A stretch of DNA of 64,000 bases from Pratylenchus scribneri (taxonomy: Eukaryota > Nematoda > Chromadorea > Rhabditida > Pratylenchidae). The stretch is taken from positions 372,001 through 436,000 of the forward strand of contig JAQSEB010000034.1 of the NCBI GenBank assembly GCA_030063045.1, written 5' to 3'. The notes under the pieces were generated by a model, which saw only the letters and a program-made list of their open reading frames with translations, did no database searches and was not told the DNA's origin. A program made the position numbers and the translations under genes. Positions 35,743 through 47,900 of the stretch are shown one piece after another (positions within the stretch are counted from its first letter, which is position 1; each line of letters opens with the position of its first letter).

Positions 35743-38700
35743 ATGTCTGCTGCAGCAAATGCAATTGTGGCTGCCAAAGCATTGTCCAAGGGCAAGAATT
35801 TGTTTGGCCGACGGGATTCGTTAATTAAACAGGGTTTAGGAGAAGTAATATTTTCTGTAGAAAATTTATTGTTTAGCTTCCATTGATCGAGAACAAAATG
35901 AAGGACTTCGACGCCAGAATACACTTCGGAGTCGGAAAGAATTGGAACGGAAATCAACAATTTGCAAACCGGCAACAATACCTTAATAATAATTCTAACA
36001 ATTAGATATTAGTTGCTACAAAGATTGAACGATGACAGTGTGGAATTGATTCGAACGGCCAGCGAGGATCGTCCCCTGAATTTGTTGTTGATTTTGCATT
36101 GCGGCAGTATAGAAAATAACTTTGGAATTATTTAATTTATATTTTAAGCTGATAGCCGTGACATTATCCAATCAGCATTGCATCGATCATTGAGCATTGG
36201 CCTACATTTATTGAGATTGGAAACTAGGCCTGATTTGGGTATATTTTTGCAAATTATTCCAAATTAATTTAATGATTATTTTTTTATATTTATTTATTCT
36301 TAAGCTCATCCCGGGGAATTGGAAATGCGCGCCGAATTGAATGGCAAAAAGTGGATGTTCCTTGAGGTGCTCACAAAATTGGTCTTGGAAAAGTCGATTG
36401 AACGAATTGAACTGCGACATTTGCAATTTGATGAGGCAGCCGAAGGGAAAGATGGGCCAAAAGAATCGGCTGAAGATGGAATTGCATTGACCAAAAGTGA
36501 ATTTGGGCACAAAATCAATTCATTGAAATAAATTAATTATATTTAAATATTATTATTCCCAGTTCCTTGGTTTCCTCGACATGTCTCTGAATTGGACCAA
36601 TGTGCCCATGTTCTGGTGAAATATGAACCCACTGAGGACCCAAAGCACCCCGGCTTTGGCGATCAACGTTACATTGCCAGAAGGGCGGAATTGAATGAAT
36701 TGGCCAATTCATATCGACATGGGGAAGCAATTCCTTGGGTGGAATATACGGCAGAGGAACATGCAAGCAAATTTTGGGGAAATTCATGGAATATTTCCCT
36801 TTTAGGGTACATGGCGGACTGCATATTTGCAATTGAAGGAATTGCGCGAAACGCATACATGCCAGGAATATCAACGAAATATTGCACAAATGGAACAAAT
36901 TGGGCTGATGTGAGTGAATGAAATAAAAATAAGAGGGGGTGGAGATGGAAATCATATTTTTTTTTATCGATAAACATTTGCAGTTTAATAGGAAGCGATT
37001 TTCACCGGGCAAACCATTTAGCATTTATGTAGAGCCAGCCAATTTAGACGTTTCGATTCATAGGTTGTCTAATCTTTTTTTAAAATGAATAAGTTAAACC
37101 ACTTAAGTTTTTGATTTAAAATTTGCTTATTAGTTTCAAACCAAATAAACTACTATATATGATATATGAATCGATGCATCTCATCTCAATGGACTCTACA
37201 AAAATGAGTAAATGTTTTGCCCCGGTGAAAATTCCTAAATTTTTTTGTCTACAAAAGAATTCCATAAATGAATTGCTTTTTAAATATTAAATTTATTAAA
37301 TAAATTAATTTTAAACATTATTGGACTAATTAATCAAAAACACTTATTTTGGTATAAATTTAATCCAATTTTTAATTTTAAGTACGGCTGATAAAATTCC
37401 GCAGTTGAGGGATTTGAATGCCTACATTCAAAGTTGGCATCGATTAGAATTAAAATCGAACTTTCTTCTGATTTTTAGAGAAAACTGGTTTTGAACTACG
37501 TCCTTGTGGTGGTTTATTGTCTGCGCGCGATTTTCTTGCCAGTTTGGCTTTCCGTGTTTTCCAAGTAAATTTTAAAATAAATTTTCAAAACATCTAATGT
37601 CAATAGGGTAGAATTTTAAAAATAAATAATTTTAAAATTTTTAATCATTATCACAAATTTTTCTTTTCAATAAAGGCAACCCTGTATGTGCGTCATTCAA
37701 GGTTGGATTCAAAATATATATGTCAATATTGTTCCCAAAAAAAATATTATTTACAGTGCCCCACATCATTGCCCGGAGCCAGATGTGATTCATGAAGTGC
37801 TCGGCCATTGCCCAATGTTTGCGGTATGTTCAAAGAAGAATGAAAGGAATTTGTGTTTTTTTTTTTAATATTTATGCTATAAATTTAAAATTCTAAGCAA
37901 ATAATTTAACTTAATAAATTCGAATATTTTTATTTTTATGACCAAATTCGATGCCTTATAAAAGCATCGAAGCATATTTTTTAATAAAAATTATATTCCT
38001 TTCGATTGAAAAGGACGAAAATTTGGCACAAATGTCCCAGGAAATTGGCCTCCTCTCTTTGGGGGCCAGCGATGAGCAAATTGAACGGCTGGCAACGGTT
38101 TTAAAATGGGAATGGGAAAAGCAATATTTGTTCCAATTGATTAAAGGTATATTGGTTCATCATTGAATTTGGGTTGTGCAAACAACAGGGTAAAAGGAAT
38201 GAATGGGCGGAAATATAATCCATTTTTAGGTCAACTTCGCGCAATTGGGGCCGGACTTTTGTCTGCTTATGGCGAATTAAAAGTAAATAAACAAATTTTA
38301 TTCGGGTATAAAATTCATACCTAAAATGAATAATAGTAATTACTTTTAATTCTATTTTCGTTCAACTTTAATATTCTTCTATTCAAATTTTCAGTTTGCT
38401 TGTTCCGAAGATGGTCCGGAACATGAACCATTTAAGCCTGAAGTCACAGCTTTACGGTAAGAATGATTGACACTAATTAAATAATAATTTCCTCGAATAG
38501 TCCATACGAGGATTCCGACTATCAACCGGTTTATTTTGTGGCCGATTCCATTGAAAAAGCAATGAAGGATGTTCGGTGAGGAATTTTATTCCAATTGTAT
38601 TGACTAATATTAAAGAGTAAAGACTCATAATTAGGAGGATTAATATATCCCTACTTTCTATTAGAAGCCCATTCTTTAATATAAGCTCATTTTTTAAGTT

Positions 38701-39076
38701 TAAAAAAGGTAAAAGTGTTAATTTTTGTTCATTTGGATTGGAGGGTATAAAAATTTATAAGCCAATTCTCTATTGGATTAGAAGCCCATTCTTTAATATA
38801 AATTACGTTATTTTTATTTTTTATTATTTATTATATTTAATTCTATAAGACAAACATAAATTTTAATATCGTTTCAATTTTTTAAATTTTTCCAGGGCCT
38901 ATGCCCGTTCATTATGCCCCAGTCGAACGAACATTTACAGCCCACTAACGCGAACGGCAAAATCAATGTCCACAAAACAATTGTTGGAATGGCAAGTGGC
39001 ACAATTGCAAAAAGAATGCACAAAATTGTTGGAAATGATGGCCATTGAAAAGAAGGAGAATTCAACAACAATTTAA
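35743..39076 (+). CDS. cat-2: Tyrosine 3-hydroxylase, biopterin-dependent (530 aa)
   Basis: Makes L-DOPA from tyrosine, the first step of dopamine synthesis. Seventeen exons: 35743-35833, 35877-35971, 36013-36106, 36149-36238, 36305-36496, 36563-36762, 36806-36909, 37383-37432, 37479-37564, 37676-37701, 37757-37823, 38014-38097, 38147-38189, 38230-38282, 38395-38456, 38501-38575 and 38896-39076 (1593 bp, phases all close). The regulatory head has [10 protein letters not shown], a likely PKA-type site (Ser26) like that of TH. The core has [12 protein letters not shown], the iron ligands HEVLGH (His355, His360) and Glu400 in YWFIIEFGL, spaced 45 and 40 apart as in [19 protein letters not shown] and [13 protein letters not shown] fit TH better than phenylalanine or tryptophan hydroxylase. 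Intron 6 (CAT|gcaagc) and probably intron 2 (CCG|gcaaca) use GC donors. The C-terminal tail after LCPSRTNIY is diverged. Confidence 0.93.
36998..37232. mobile_element. TTTCACCGGGCAAA-ended MITE in TH intron 7
   Basis: Left end ATTTTCACCGGGCAAACCAT. Right end ATGTTTTGCCCCGGTGAAAAT, its near-perfect reverse complement. The interior has inverted TATGAATCGATGC-like and GATTCATAGG blocks. It is related to the element at 42861-43199. Confidence 0.7.
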
Positions 39077-39471
39077 CGAAATTTTATTAAATTTTTGAAC
39101 AATTAGTATAATTATTAATTACTTTGGATCAATTTGTAATAGAAATTTTCCTGATGAATATTTTTAGTATTATTATTATTCACATATAAAAACCCATTAT
39201 TTACAATAAATTCGCCTTTTCCAATTTTGGCGAAAAATGCAAAAATAGGTCAAAATAAAAAAACAATAACCAAAATTAATCATTTTTATTATTGACGTTG
39301 ACGGTCAAAACAATGTTGCTGCCTTTGGATGCATCCTCAATCCTCCATTGTTCTATTTTTTACCAAAATAATGGGCCATCCTCCGATCCAAATCCATCCA
39401 AACCCAAATATATTTTCCTACTATTTTCCTCCAAATAAGGACCATCCTCAATCAGTTCCAATTTCCCAATA
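39077..39471. other. 395-bp spacer, no gene
   Basis: Gap between two plus-strand genes, AT-rich at first and then pyrimidine/CCTCC-rich near 39330-39470. No feature recognised. Confidence 0.5.
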
Positions 39472-41749
39472 ATGTTCCCGATAATTTCCACTATTTTTTG
39501 TCTCATTTTTACCACTCCAATTTGTGGCACCATCTCCGACACATTTCGCACTTTTATTCAAAATCGTTTTGGTCGAAATGTGGCAAATTTATTGGCCCGA
39601 GATGATTTGGGTGAAGTTGGTTCATACGGGGGTGGAGAGCATACGGCTGGTGAGAAAACCGAGTAAGTGGGGAAAAATACCGGAATAAATTACCCTAAAT
39701 TCTCTATTTGAAGCCTATTGGCTTGTAAATTTCATAGACCATCTCTGGGATGGACTTTTATTAGAGAATGAGCTTCAATAAAGGGATGGCTTCTTATAAA
39801 TTTCGTCTACCCTCCGAAACGGTGTTTTTTTGATTTTTTGAGACAAAAAAATATTTATCTCGATTAACCTAAAAATTAGTCTTTTTTGACATAAATTCCA
39901 TAAAATTTTCGCCAGCTATTTTGCATTTTTATTTTTATAAAATTTCATCCAAAATTATTTATTCTATTATAAAAAAGAATTAAACTAAAATTAATTGTGT
40001 TTGTCAATTTTAGACAATTTACAGGGCATAAGTAATATAATAATTTTATAATAATATTTTCTAAACTTTTAAATTTATTGTTTATTTTTTTTAGCGTTTT
40101 TTGCTCGTCTTGAGCGATTCCTCAAAATATTTTTTCATTTTTTTTACTGAATTTTTAAAATCATTTATACAAATAATTTTTATGGGTTTGGAAAAAATTA
40201 ATAAAAATAAAATTGTTTTTTGTTTCAGTTAATATAAATTAATTCTAGAGGATGAAAAATAAATTTTTTTAATAAAAAATTTTTTAATGATTGGGTTTTT
40301 TAATAGAGAATTTACGGTATTATGATTAAATTCTTCTTATTGTCTGCGATTATCCATTCTTTCTTTCACATTTTCCCCTATTAGTAATTTGCCAATCATT
40401 TTTGTGCATGGCCTTTTGACCAGTGCTTCTACCACCGAACCAATTGCTGCCTTTTTCCAATCCGCCGGAGGCTATACAGAAGCCGAATTGTACGCAACAA
40501 CATATGGGCCTAGGAATTCGTTGATTTGGAATGCCGCCCTCGAATGCCAATATTCATTGGCTGTGGGTGCCAATATTTATCGCATCATATTAAATTTATA
40601 ATTTATAGTTCCGCTATTTGATCATTGGAGTAAGCGAATTCACAAATAGTCAGGTATCGAGTTTGGGAAAATTATTGGCTTATTAATCGAATCAATCATG
40701 CAAAATAAATCAGCAATATGCATCCAAAAGCCATCTCGATTCTAAGCATTTACTCAATTTTATTAAAATTAATTTAATTTAAAAAAGATATTCTGGAACA
40801 AAATTAAATAAACAAATATTGACAAATTCGATTCATAATCTTAATTATCATATTACCTCTCTTAATATCTCATATGAGATTTTCCAACCCTTCAAAAATT
40901 CGGAAGATTAGGGTAAGATTTAATTGTGGATAATTTTGTATAAATTATACTTGATTTTGTAGAACTTTAGAGAACTAAGAAAATGCAATAAATAATTTTT
41001 AGAATTTACCTTTACCCTGCCAAGAACTTTGCGTCCTCAAAGTTGAGGGTAGGGAATTAAAAGAGAATATACGGTAAATGGAAAATCTCTCAACTTTGAT
41101 TCATCATTTAAAAATTTTAATTTGCCCACAGGTGAATGTGATTGCCTATTCCCTTGGTGTGCCAGTTGTTCGAAAGGTCAATCTAAATTATCGTATTTTT
41201 TATAATATTGGTCCCTCTCTAATAGAAGCCCTTCTCCAATAATAACCCCCTTTAGAGATCTGAAAATAGTAGGCCCGGGGTTACTATAGGAAAATTTAAA
41301 AAATTTCACCAAAATATTTGGAATATTTACTCTAGGCAATGCTCGGTGGCCCATGCGTAAACGGTGGCGATTTAGGCCAAGGTGCTTTGACACGATATGT
41401 GAACACTTTCATTGCGGTTGCTGGGCCAAACAATGGCATCGCATTTTGTTCACTTCCATTGGCCAGCCTTTCGCCAACATGCAATTTAGTAAATGGCCTT
41501 CGATGCGGTTCAGCCTTTTTGCGGGACATAAATGAGAGGCAAACGGAGCATTATGAAGCATCCCAGTCCGTTTATGTGATGCAATCCACCGGCGATTTGA
41601 CAGTGGGAAATGTGGTTTGCGGTGTCCAAACAACGGCAATAGCTGGGGCTGATTTTACGTTGACTTTTGAGGATCTTTCCCACATTCAAGTGGTTTCATT
41701 AACGGCCGAACAACAATTCAATTTAATTACAAAACGAAATGTTAATTGA
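39472..41749 (+). CDS. Secreted class 2 lipase (LIPS / EstA family, 290 aa)
   Basis: Alpha/beta-hydrolase of the nematode LIPS family (lipase class 2), expected to cleave lipid esters outside the cell. Five exons: 39472-39662, 40385-40562, 40609-40653, 41132-41176 and 41336-41749 (873 bp). It begins with a hydrophobic signal peptide (MFPIISTIFCLIFTTPICG). IIFVHGLLTS is the oxyanion-side HG motif. The nucleophile elbow is AYSLGVP (Ser145), the family's variant of GxSxG. RKAMLGGPC and TFIAVAGPNNG follow. SVYVMQSTGDLTVG and DLSHIQVV hold the likely catalytic Asp and His. The exon 2 end (GCT|gtggg) was chosen to keep frame, because the next GT gives a stop. Intron 1 is 722 bp and AT-rich. Confidence 0.9.
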
Positions 41750-42606
41750 GTGCAATCTTTGATAAATTTGAAATAATATTTATTTTATGTGATTTAAATT
41801 TGATTTAATTAAAACCAATATTATAATCGAAAATACTATTGAAAATACTATAAGAAGTATTGAGAATACCGAAAAACTTATAATGGTATAGCAGTTTGAT
41901 CTAGAACCGCAGAACCTATACACTAATGGATATTGTATGACAAAATGCATCGATTGGTATATAATTTGTCATGGTTTGACCAAATTTAAATGGTATTAAA
42001 TCATTCAAACCTATTTGATTTTTGGTTCAAAAGTGAGCTAGAAATGGTCCAAAATAAAAAATTATCTAATGATACTTCTTGACGAGATCTATCGATTGGG
42101 TATAGGGTTTGGTGGTCTAGGATAAACCACTGAACCGTTAAAAACTTTTTAACAATTTCAATGTATCTATTTTTTCGGCAAATTAAATATTTCCGATTAT
42201 TAAATTTAAAGCTAATTCAAAAGATAGCAAGTAGCAACCCATTAGCTAATCTGATATATTGGCAAGGCAATTTTGGCCTTGACTCTTGGTCTCATAAATA
42301 ATTTATTATTGACACCTTTTTGCAAGACTTTGGCCTTTTCCAAATAAGGTGTTGGTGGTTGGTGTTGGTGCTCCTTCCTCTATTGTTTTCTCTACCATTT
42401 TTCTAAATATTCTTCTGTCCAACTCAACTAATAATTCAGTCAAAATGCTACTCTTTTCTCAAATACTTACTAATAAATCTCAATGAATTGAATCTTATAT
42501 CAAATCTTATATAAAAAGTAGTGAAAATATTTTATTTTTATAAAGCAAAATTGAGAAATCGAAATTTTTATTTTTATTCCAATTTTGAATTCCCAAATCG
42601 CAAATT
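41750..42606. other. Intergenic with one dispersed repeat
   Basis: Spacer between the lipase and the DEG/ENaC fragment. It contains the inverted-repeat element at 41891-42132. The remainder (42150-42600), including a GTGTTGGTGGTTGGTGTTGG purine-rich patch near 42355, is presumed promoter DNA. Confidence 0.5.
41891..42132. mobile_element. GGTTTGTC-type inverted-repeat element
   Basis: Shares the ordered blocks TATAATTTGTCATGGTTTGA, AATGGTATTAAA, CGAGATCTATCGATTGGGTATA and GGTCTAGGATAAACC with 56317-56575. The outer ends are inverted (AGTTTGATCTAG against CTAGGATAAACC). Confidence 0.6.
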
Positions 42607-44164
42607 ATGGAAAGAACGAGAGCATTTCTCACTGCCTCATTGCGCGGACCGAAGGGACCAAGAGTGGATGTTTGTTTATTCAAATTTTGGCAAAATTCAT
42701 TTGTCCTTTTTCAGCCATTGGATGAATTGGAGGGAGATACGGATGTGCAGGCGGCAATTGCTGATGTGGAGGAGCTGAAAAGAAAGGAAACGGAATTGAG
42801 AAAGAAAACGCGCATTCAGTTCATTAAATCAAAATTTAAATAGAGAAAACATTTTTTTTTGTTGACAAATTTAAATTATTTCGTCGACAAGTTTATAACA
42901 TTTTGTGGAGTGAATTTTACCAAGCAAACTATTTAACATATTTGTAAAGTTCATTGAGACACGTCGATTCCATATATAATTTGTCTGATTTTGTCCAAAA
43001 TTAAATTAGTTAAACCACTTAAACCGATTTAAAGTTTTTGATTTAATACTAGTTTAATTTTAGGCCAAATCAGACAAATTATATATGAATCGACGCGTCT
43101 CAATGATCTCTACAAAAGTGATTAGTGGTTTGCCTGGTAAAATTCAGTCCACAAAATGTTATAATTATAAGATTGTCGACATAAGTTAAATGTGTCAACA
43201 AAAATTGGCATCGAATTCAAATATTTGTATAATCTTTTGACCAATTCATTTTCAATAGGCGTTTCCAAGCGACTCTCAAAGAATGGGGCAGATATTCCAG
43301 CTATGATGGAGTAAGTCAAGACGAAATAAAAGTACGGGCATTTCCCAGATTGCCCATCTTGTTTTGGCCGGCAACAACGGGGTTCGCCTTTTTTGGGCCA
43401 CATTAGTGTTCATTTCATTTGTGGGCTTCATTTATCTCCTTTTGATCACACTTCAAAATCATTTGGCCTACAATACGGATGTCAAATTGCATGTGAGAAT
43501 ATTTTTTAAAGAATTCCGCCAATAATGAATTTTAATACACCTTTATTAAATTTAGTGGTGTAGATTTGTTTTTATTATTCCTTGTTTGGAGCGAAAGTTG
43601 GCCTATAGGCTCTCGCCACGAACCTAAGCCGGCTTCTTTAAATTATTATTTACATATATGTTATACGGGAAAATGTGATAATAGAATATTGAAAAAGTGA
43701 ATATTTTAAAAAAAATGTGTGAGTTTAAAAAGCCAGATTGGTGCAATATTTGATTGATACGGTGACGGGGTGATTAGGCAAAAAGTGGGGGTACTGTAGG
43801 GCTAATAAGAAAGGCCCTTAGTTAGGCATAATTGTCATTGGCAGTTTTTAATTGCTATTAAATTGATGCCATTTAAACTGATAGTTTAAAAAATGGATTA
43901 TCCTAATTTTAATTGAGAATATATTAATTAAATTTTCCTTAAAATATAGATGAAATATGAACAATTTCAATTCCCAACAATTACAATTTGCAATGCCAGT
44001 CCATACAAACTCAGTGAAGCCAAGCGACATCCTGGTTTAAAGGCTTTGGTAAATTTCCATCATAATTGCCCTAAACACAATTTATATTTCGGTATATTTA
44101 GGTTAATCTGTACAATCGTCTAGTTGCCGATGGACGAATAGTTAAATCAATTTCACGTCTTTAA
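42607..44164 (+). CDS. Truncated DEG/ENaC channel subunit (172 aa)
   Basis: N-terminal third of a degenerin/epithelial sodium channel. Exons: 42607-42663, 42715-42818, 43259-43310, 43349-43492, 43950-44048 and 44102-44164 (519 bp). After a charged N-terminus (ELKRKETELRKKTR), it shows the cytosolic segment FQATLKEWGRYSSYDGIAHL, where the family has its HG-type gating motif. One membrane span follows (about residues 84-104, FWATLVFISFVGFIYLLL), then the start of the extracellular domain, FQFPTITICNASPYKLS. The frame then ends at TAA. The cysteine-rich domain, pore region and second membrane span, about two thirds of a normal subunit, are not found on either strand before the convergent iGluR-like gene. 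Intron 1 (51 bp) is in frame, so it may be retained. The intron 2 donor (CA|gttcat) is weak. This is either a pseudogene or a truncated subunit. Confidence 0.75.
42861..43199. mobile_element. 339-bp long-TIR MITE in DEG/ENaC intron 2
   Basis: The left arm GTTGACAAATTT...CGTCGACAAG...ATAACATTTTGTGG is matched in reverse at the right end (CCACAAAATGTTATAA...GTCGACAT...GTGTCAAC). The inner blocks GAATTTTACCAAGCAAACTA and TTTGCCTGGTAAAATTC, and the pair around TATATAATTTGTCTGATTT, also fold back. The element is nearly palindromic throughout and related to 36998-37232. Confidence 0.85.
43550..43835. repeat. Dispersed repeat copy 1 (GGGGTGATTAGGCAAAAAG)
   Basis: Shares CAATATTTGATTGATA, then GACGGGGTGATTAGGC followed by AAAAAGTGGGGGTAC, and an A/G-rich left half with 52875-53165. 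Both copies are in introns (DEG/ENaC intron 4; serine racemase intron 3). No coding capacity. Confidence 0.7.
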
Positions 44165-44964
44165 ATTAAAGACAATAAATATTTATGGATGAAATGAACA
44201 GTATTATTTTACAACTTTTTAATTATATTGCCAATAATTTTTTAGGCTCTAAAATATATTTTTTTTAATCGGAATTATTATTAATAAATTTGAATTCCTT
44301 TTTTTGATTTTTTAAAGGAATATTTTATTTTACGGAAGGAAGGCCAAATGCAATTTCCTCATTATAAAAATACCGTATTTAATTCTGAGATTCTTACTAT
44401 AAAAAATATTTATTTTATCAAAAATAGTTGTAAAAAATCAGAATAAAATCAAATGTATACTTCCCCAAAGCAAGCATGTAATTCGCCCATTGTGGGGCAT
44501 TGAAGTCGATGCTCCATCTCAATTTGCAAGGCTGGGCCCAGAAATGCCTGTTTTTTATGAATGAATTTTAATTTAATTAGAAAAAATGTACATTCTGCTG
44601 AAAAATAACTTTTTGGCGAGCTCAGTGTCTAATTATAAAAAATATTTAATCTTTGATCAAATATAATCCTTATAATTTTGTGAATATTCTTTATAAAATT
44701 TTTAAATATTGCAAAAGAAATATTTAATTTATTGAAAAATTGAATTTGCAAAAAACTTTTCGAATGGAAAAATAATCTCTTTTTGAGGCCATATGACTTG
44801 GCCATAACAAAGTATTGGGGTTTAGGATTATGTTTAGGGTTAGGAACGGAATAGAACTAATATAATAATAATAAAGGCTCGGAATATAGGAATAGGAATC
44901 TTAAAGAATTTTCTGCAAATTCAATGTTTTTCTCAAATTAAATAATAAATATTCTAATTAAAAG
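44165..44964. other. Convergent 3' spacer
   Basis: Region between the 3' ends of the DEG/ENaC fragment (+) and the iGluR-like gene (-). Very AT-rich, with one MITE copy at 44741-44928. I looked here for the missing DEG/ENaC exons (Cys-rich blocks, TM2) and saw none. Confidence 0.5.
44741..44928. mobile_element. AACTTTTTTGAGGCC-type MITE copy
   Basis: Begins AATTTGCAAAAAACTTTTCG with AAAAATAATCTCTTTTTGAGGCCATATGACTTGG in sequence, and ends AATTTTCTGCAAATTCAATG. The left side fits the family closely and the right side is eroded. Confidence 0.55.
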
Positions 44965-47900
44965 CTATTCATTTAAATGCCACCCCATTTCCCCATTTAC
45001 CTGTGCAGCCGCCGTCAAATGGGCCTGTTCAGCCAGGGCTCTCCTAGTTTTCAATCGCAACAAAAGCATTTGCTTTTTATGATGATAATAGAGTTCAGCA
45101 ATGAATGTGGCCAATGCTATGGACAACCCAAAAAGTGCGACGAACATTACACCGAACATTGAGCCCAAACCTGCGCATTCATTTTAGGTTTTTTGTTGAA
45201 TGCAAATTTACCCAATGGCTTCAATTCAATTCCATTTTGGCCAATATGCCAACGACCGGCTGCCGACCCTTTATGATAAACTAAGGAATCCACATCATTG
45301 CATCCAATTGACGAATGATTTTCCCCATTTTCTGAATAGCCTTCATTCAATTTGAAGCCAGAGACGAAATATCTGCAAAAATTAATAAATTAATTTTTAT
45401 TTAGCCAAAGCCAAAAGACTTGTTGAATGTTCGCCGTACAAAGTCCAAATTCATGGTAATGGCCCGTTCGAATAGTGGAATGAATGGTGAGCCTTTACGA
45501 AACACAAAATGCGCACTCACTCCCTCCAATCCTTCGGAAACAAAAACCAGCCTACCACAACGGCTTTTTGCTAATTGCATTGCAATGCTGGAAAAGAGGG
45601 GGGTCTTTCTTGAGGGATCAATCATCAAAGGAAAAAAAATTACTATATTCTGGTCAAGCTGAAATTGAAAACCGTATTACCTCTTTTGATTGCCTACCCT
45701 CTCTCCAACAATTCCCTATGGGGTATGAAAAGAGGTTAGTTATACGGTTTTTATGAGACCGAAAATCTCGCAATTCGTTTTATAACATTTGGCATAATAA
45801 ATTACACCCAATAGTGATGACCTGTCTTCTTGAATGGGATAAATATAGCCTCCTTGGAGTACTTTGTCCAATGCTTTTGTGACTGAACTGGCCAAATGGA
45901 TTGGATTGTTTGCGATTGCAATGCGCAATGACCGATAATGGGAAGCATTGGAATTGTGCAATTCCTCAAAATACCTTAAAATTTATGGCATAAAATATGG
46001 TATTGTAATCTAATCTATTACCAATTGCCAATATAATTTGTGATCAATTTGAAGCGTTGACTGGCAATTAGGCGGACCATTTCCTTGGCATCCCGAAATG
46101 GATTTGCCGGAGTGGGCTGAAGCAGTGAAGAAAGCAACAATGTTTGGTACATATCCAACAGAAGACGGCATTGCATTATGGTAAAAACAAGGACGGCGAA
46201 ATTTCCTACAGAAAAAAATGTGAAAATTTAGTCACCGATGGAAATTTTATTATTTTGTTTGAATGAGAATTAGATGGTGTGCCTTTGGCTGAATATACGG
46301 TACATATTTTTTCCTAATAAATGCAAAATGTTGTGTTTCCTAAAAATTTGGCCCTTTTTAAGGAAAATAATTTTGCACTTTTTCCGGAAAGAACAATTTT
46401 GCACTTTTTCCGGAAAGACAATTTTGCACTTTTTCCGGAAAGAATTAATTTGCACTATTTCCGGAAAGAACAATTTTGCACTTTTTCCGGAAAGAATAAT
46501 TTTGCACTTTTTCCGGAAAGAATTAATTTGCACTATTTCCGGAAAGAATTAATTTGCACTATTTCCGGAAAGAATTAATTTGCACTATTTCCGGAAAAAC
46601 AATTTTGCACTTTTTCCGGAACGAATAATTTTGCACTATTTACGGAAAGACAATTTTGCACTTTTTCCGGAAAGAATTAATTTGCACTATTTCCGGAAAG
46701 AATTAATTTGCACTATTTCCGGAAAGAATTAATTTGCACTATTTCCGGAAAAACAATTTTGCACTTTTTCCGGAACGAATAATTTTGCACTATTTACGGA
46801 AAGACAATTTTGCACTTTTTCCGGAAAGAATAATTTTGCACTTTTTCCGGAAAGAATAATTTTGCACTTTTTCCGGAAAGAATAATTTTGCACTTTTTCC
46901 GGAAAGAATAATTTTGCACTTTTTCCGGAAAGAATTAATTTGCACTATTTCCGGAAAGAATTAATTTGCACTATTTCCGGAAAAACAATTTTGCACTTTT
47001 TCCGGAACGAATAATTTTGCACTATTTACGGAAAGACAATTTTGCACTTTTTCCGGAAAGACAATTTTGCACTTTTTCCGGAAAGAATAATTTTGCACTT
47101 TTCCGGAAAATAATTTTACCTCTTTTCCTGAAAATTTAAATTAAATCTTTCCAAAAAATTCAATTCTTGAAATAAAACTAACAGAAAACCATAAGAAGTT
47201 TGAAATAAAATTAATTATCTCTGAAAATACCCCAAATATCCCTTTATGTATATGTTGTCTTTTGTCTACAGGGTGCGCCAAAAGTAACCGGACACTTTAT
47301 TTTTAAAATAACTTTATTACAAATAAAGATAAATGGATTAAAATACAATCAAATAATAGGCAAAAGAATGGGGTATAACAATAATTAAGATGATTCAAAA
47401 TGGCCACCTTTGGCTTTGATACATAGACGCAAACGTTTGGGAAAATTTTCGCAAATGGCACGCAGCTCTTGGACCGGAATTTTGTCTCATTCTCGAAGAA
47501 GGGACTGCCTAGGTGACTCCAAATTTTTGTGGGGTTTAGCACAGACCCTGAACTCTAAAATAGCCAAAAAAGAATAATCCATCTTATTCAAATTTGGGCT
47601 GTGAGGGATACATTAATAGTCAATAGAAAATTCAAAATAATTGGCATGGGATCACTTCTGATACTCTTTGCCTTTTTGTCCGCATTAGGTGTTGATTGGA
47701 AAATTTTTTTCCTATCGATGAAATAAATATGAATCTTAGCTATAAGAATGCCTAAATGAATTTTTTTAACATTATCATTTTTATTGATTTTGCCCCCGAG
47801 ATCCGCCAAAACATGATTTTTGCCACTTCGCGCTTATCCTATCCCCATATCCAGACTAATTGGAGATATTGGGCAATAATACAATTTGATAAAGGAGATT

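Noticed and set aside
35972..36012. Continuing tyrosine hydroxylase exon 2 through CCTTAATAA
   Set aside because: It meets a stop at once. The only phase-compatible join uses a weak GC donor at 35972, so I kept that intron but treat it as the least certain junction of the gene.
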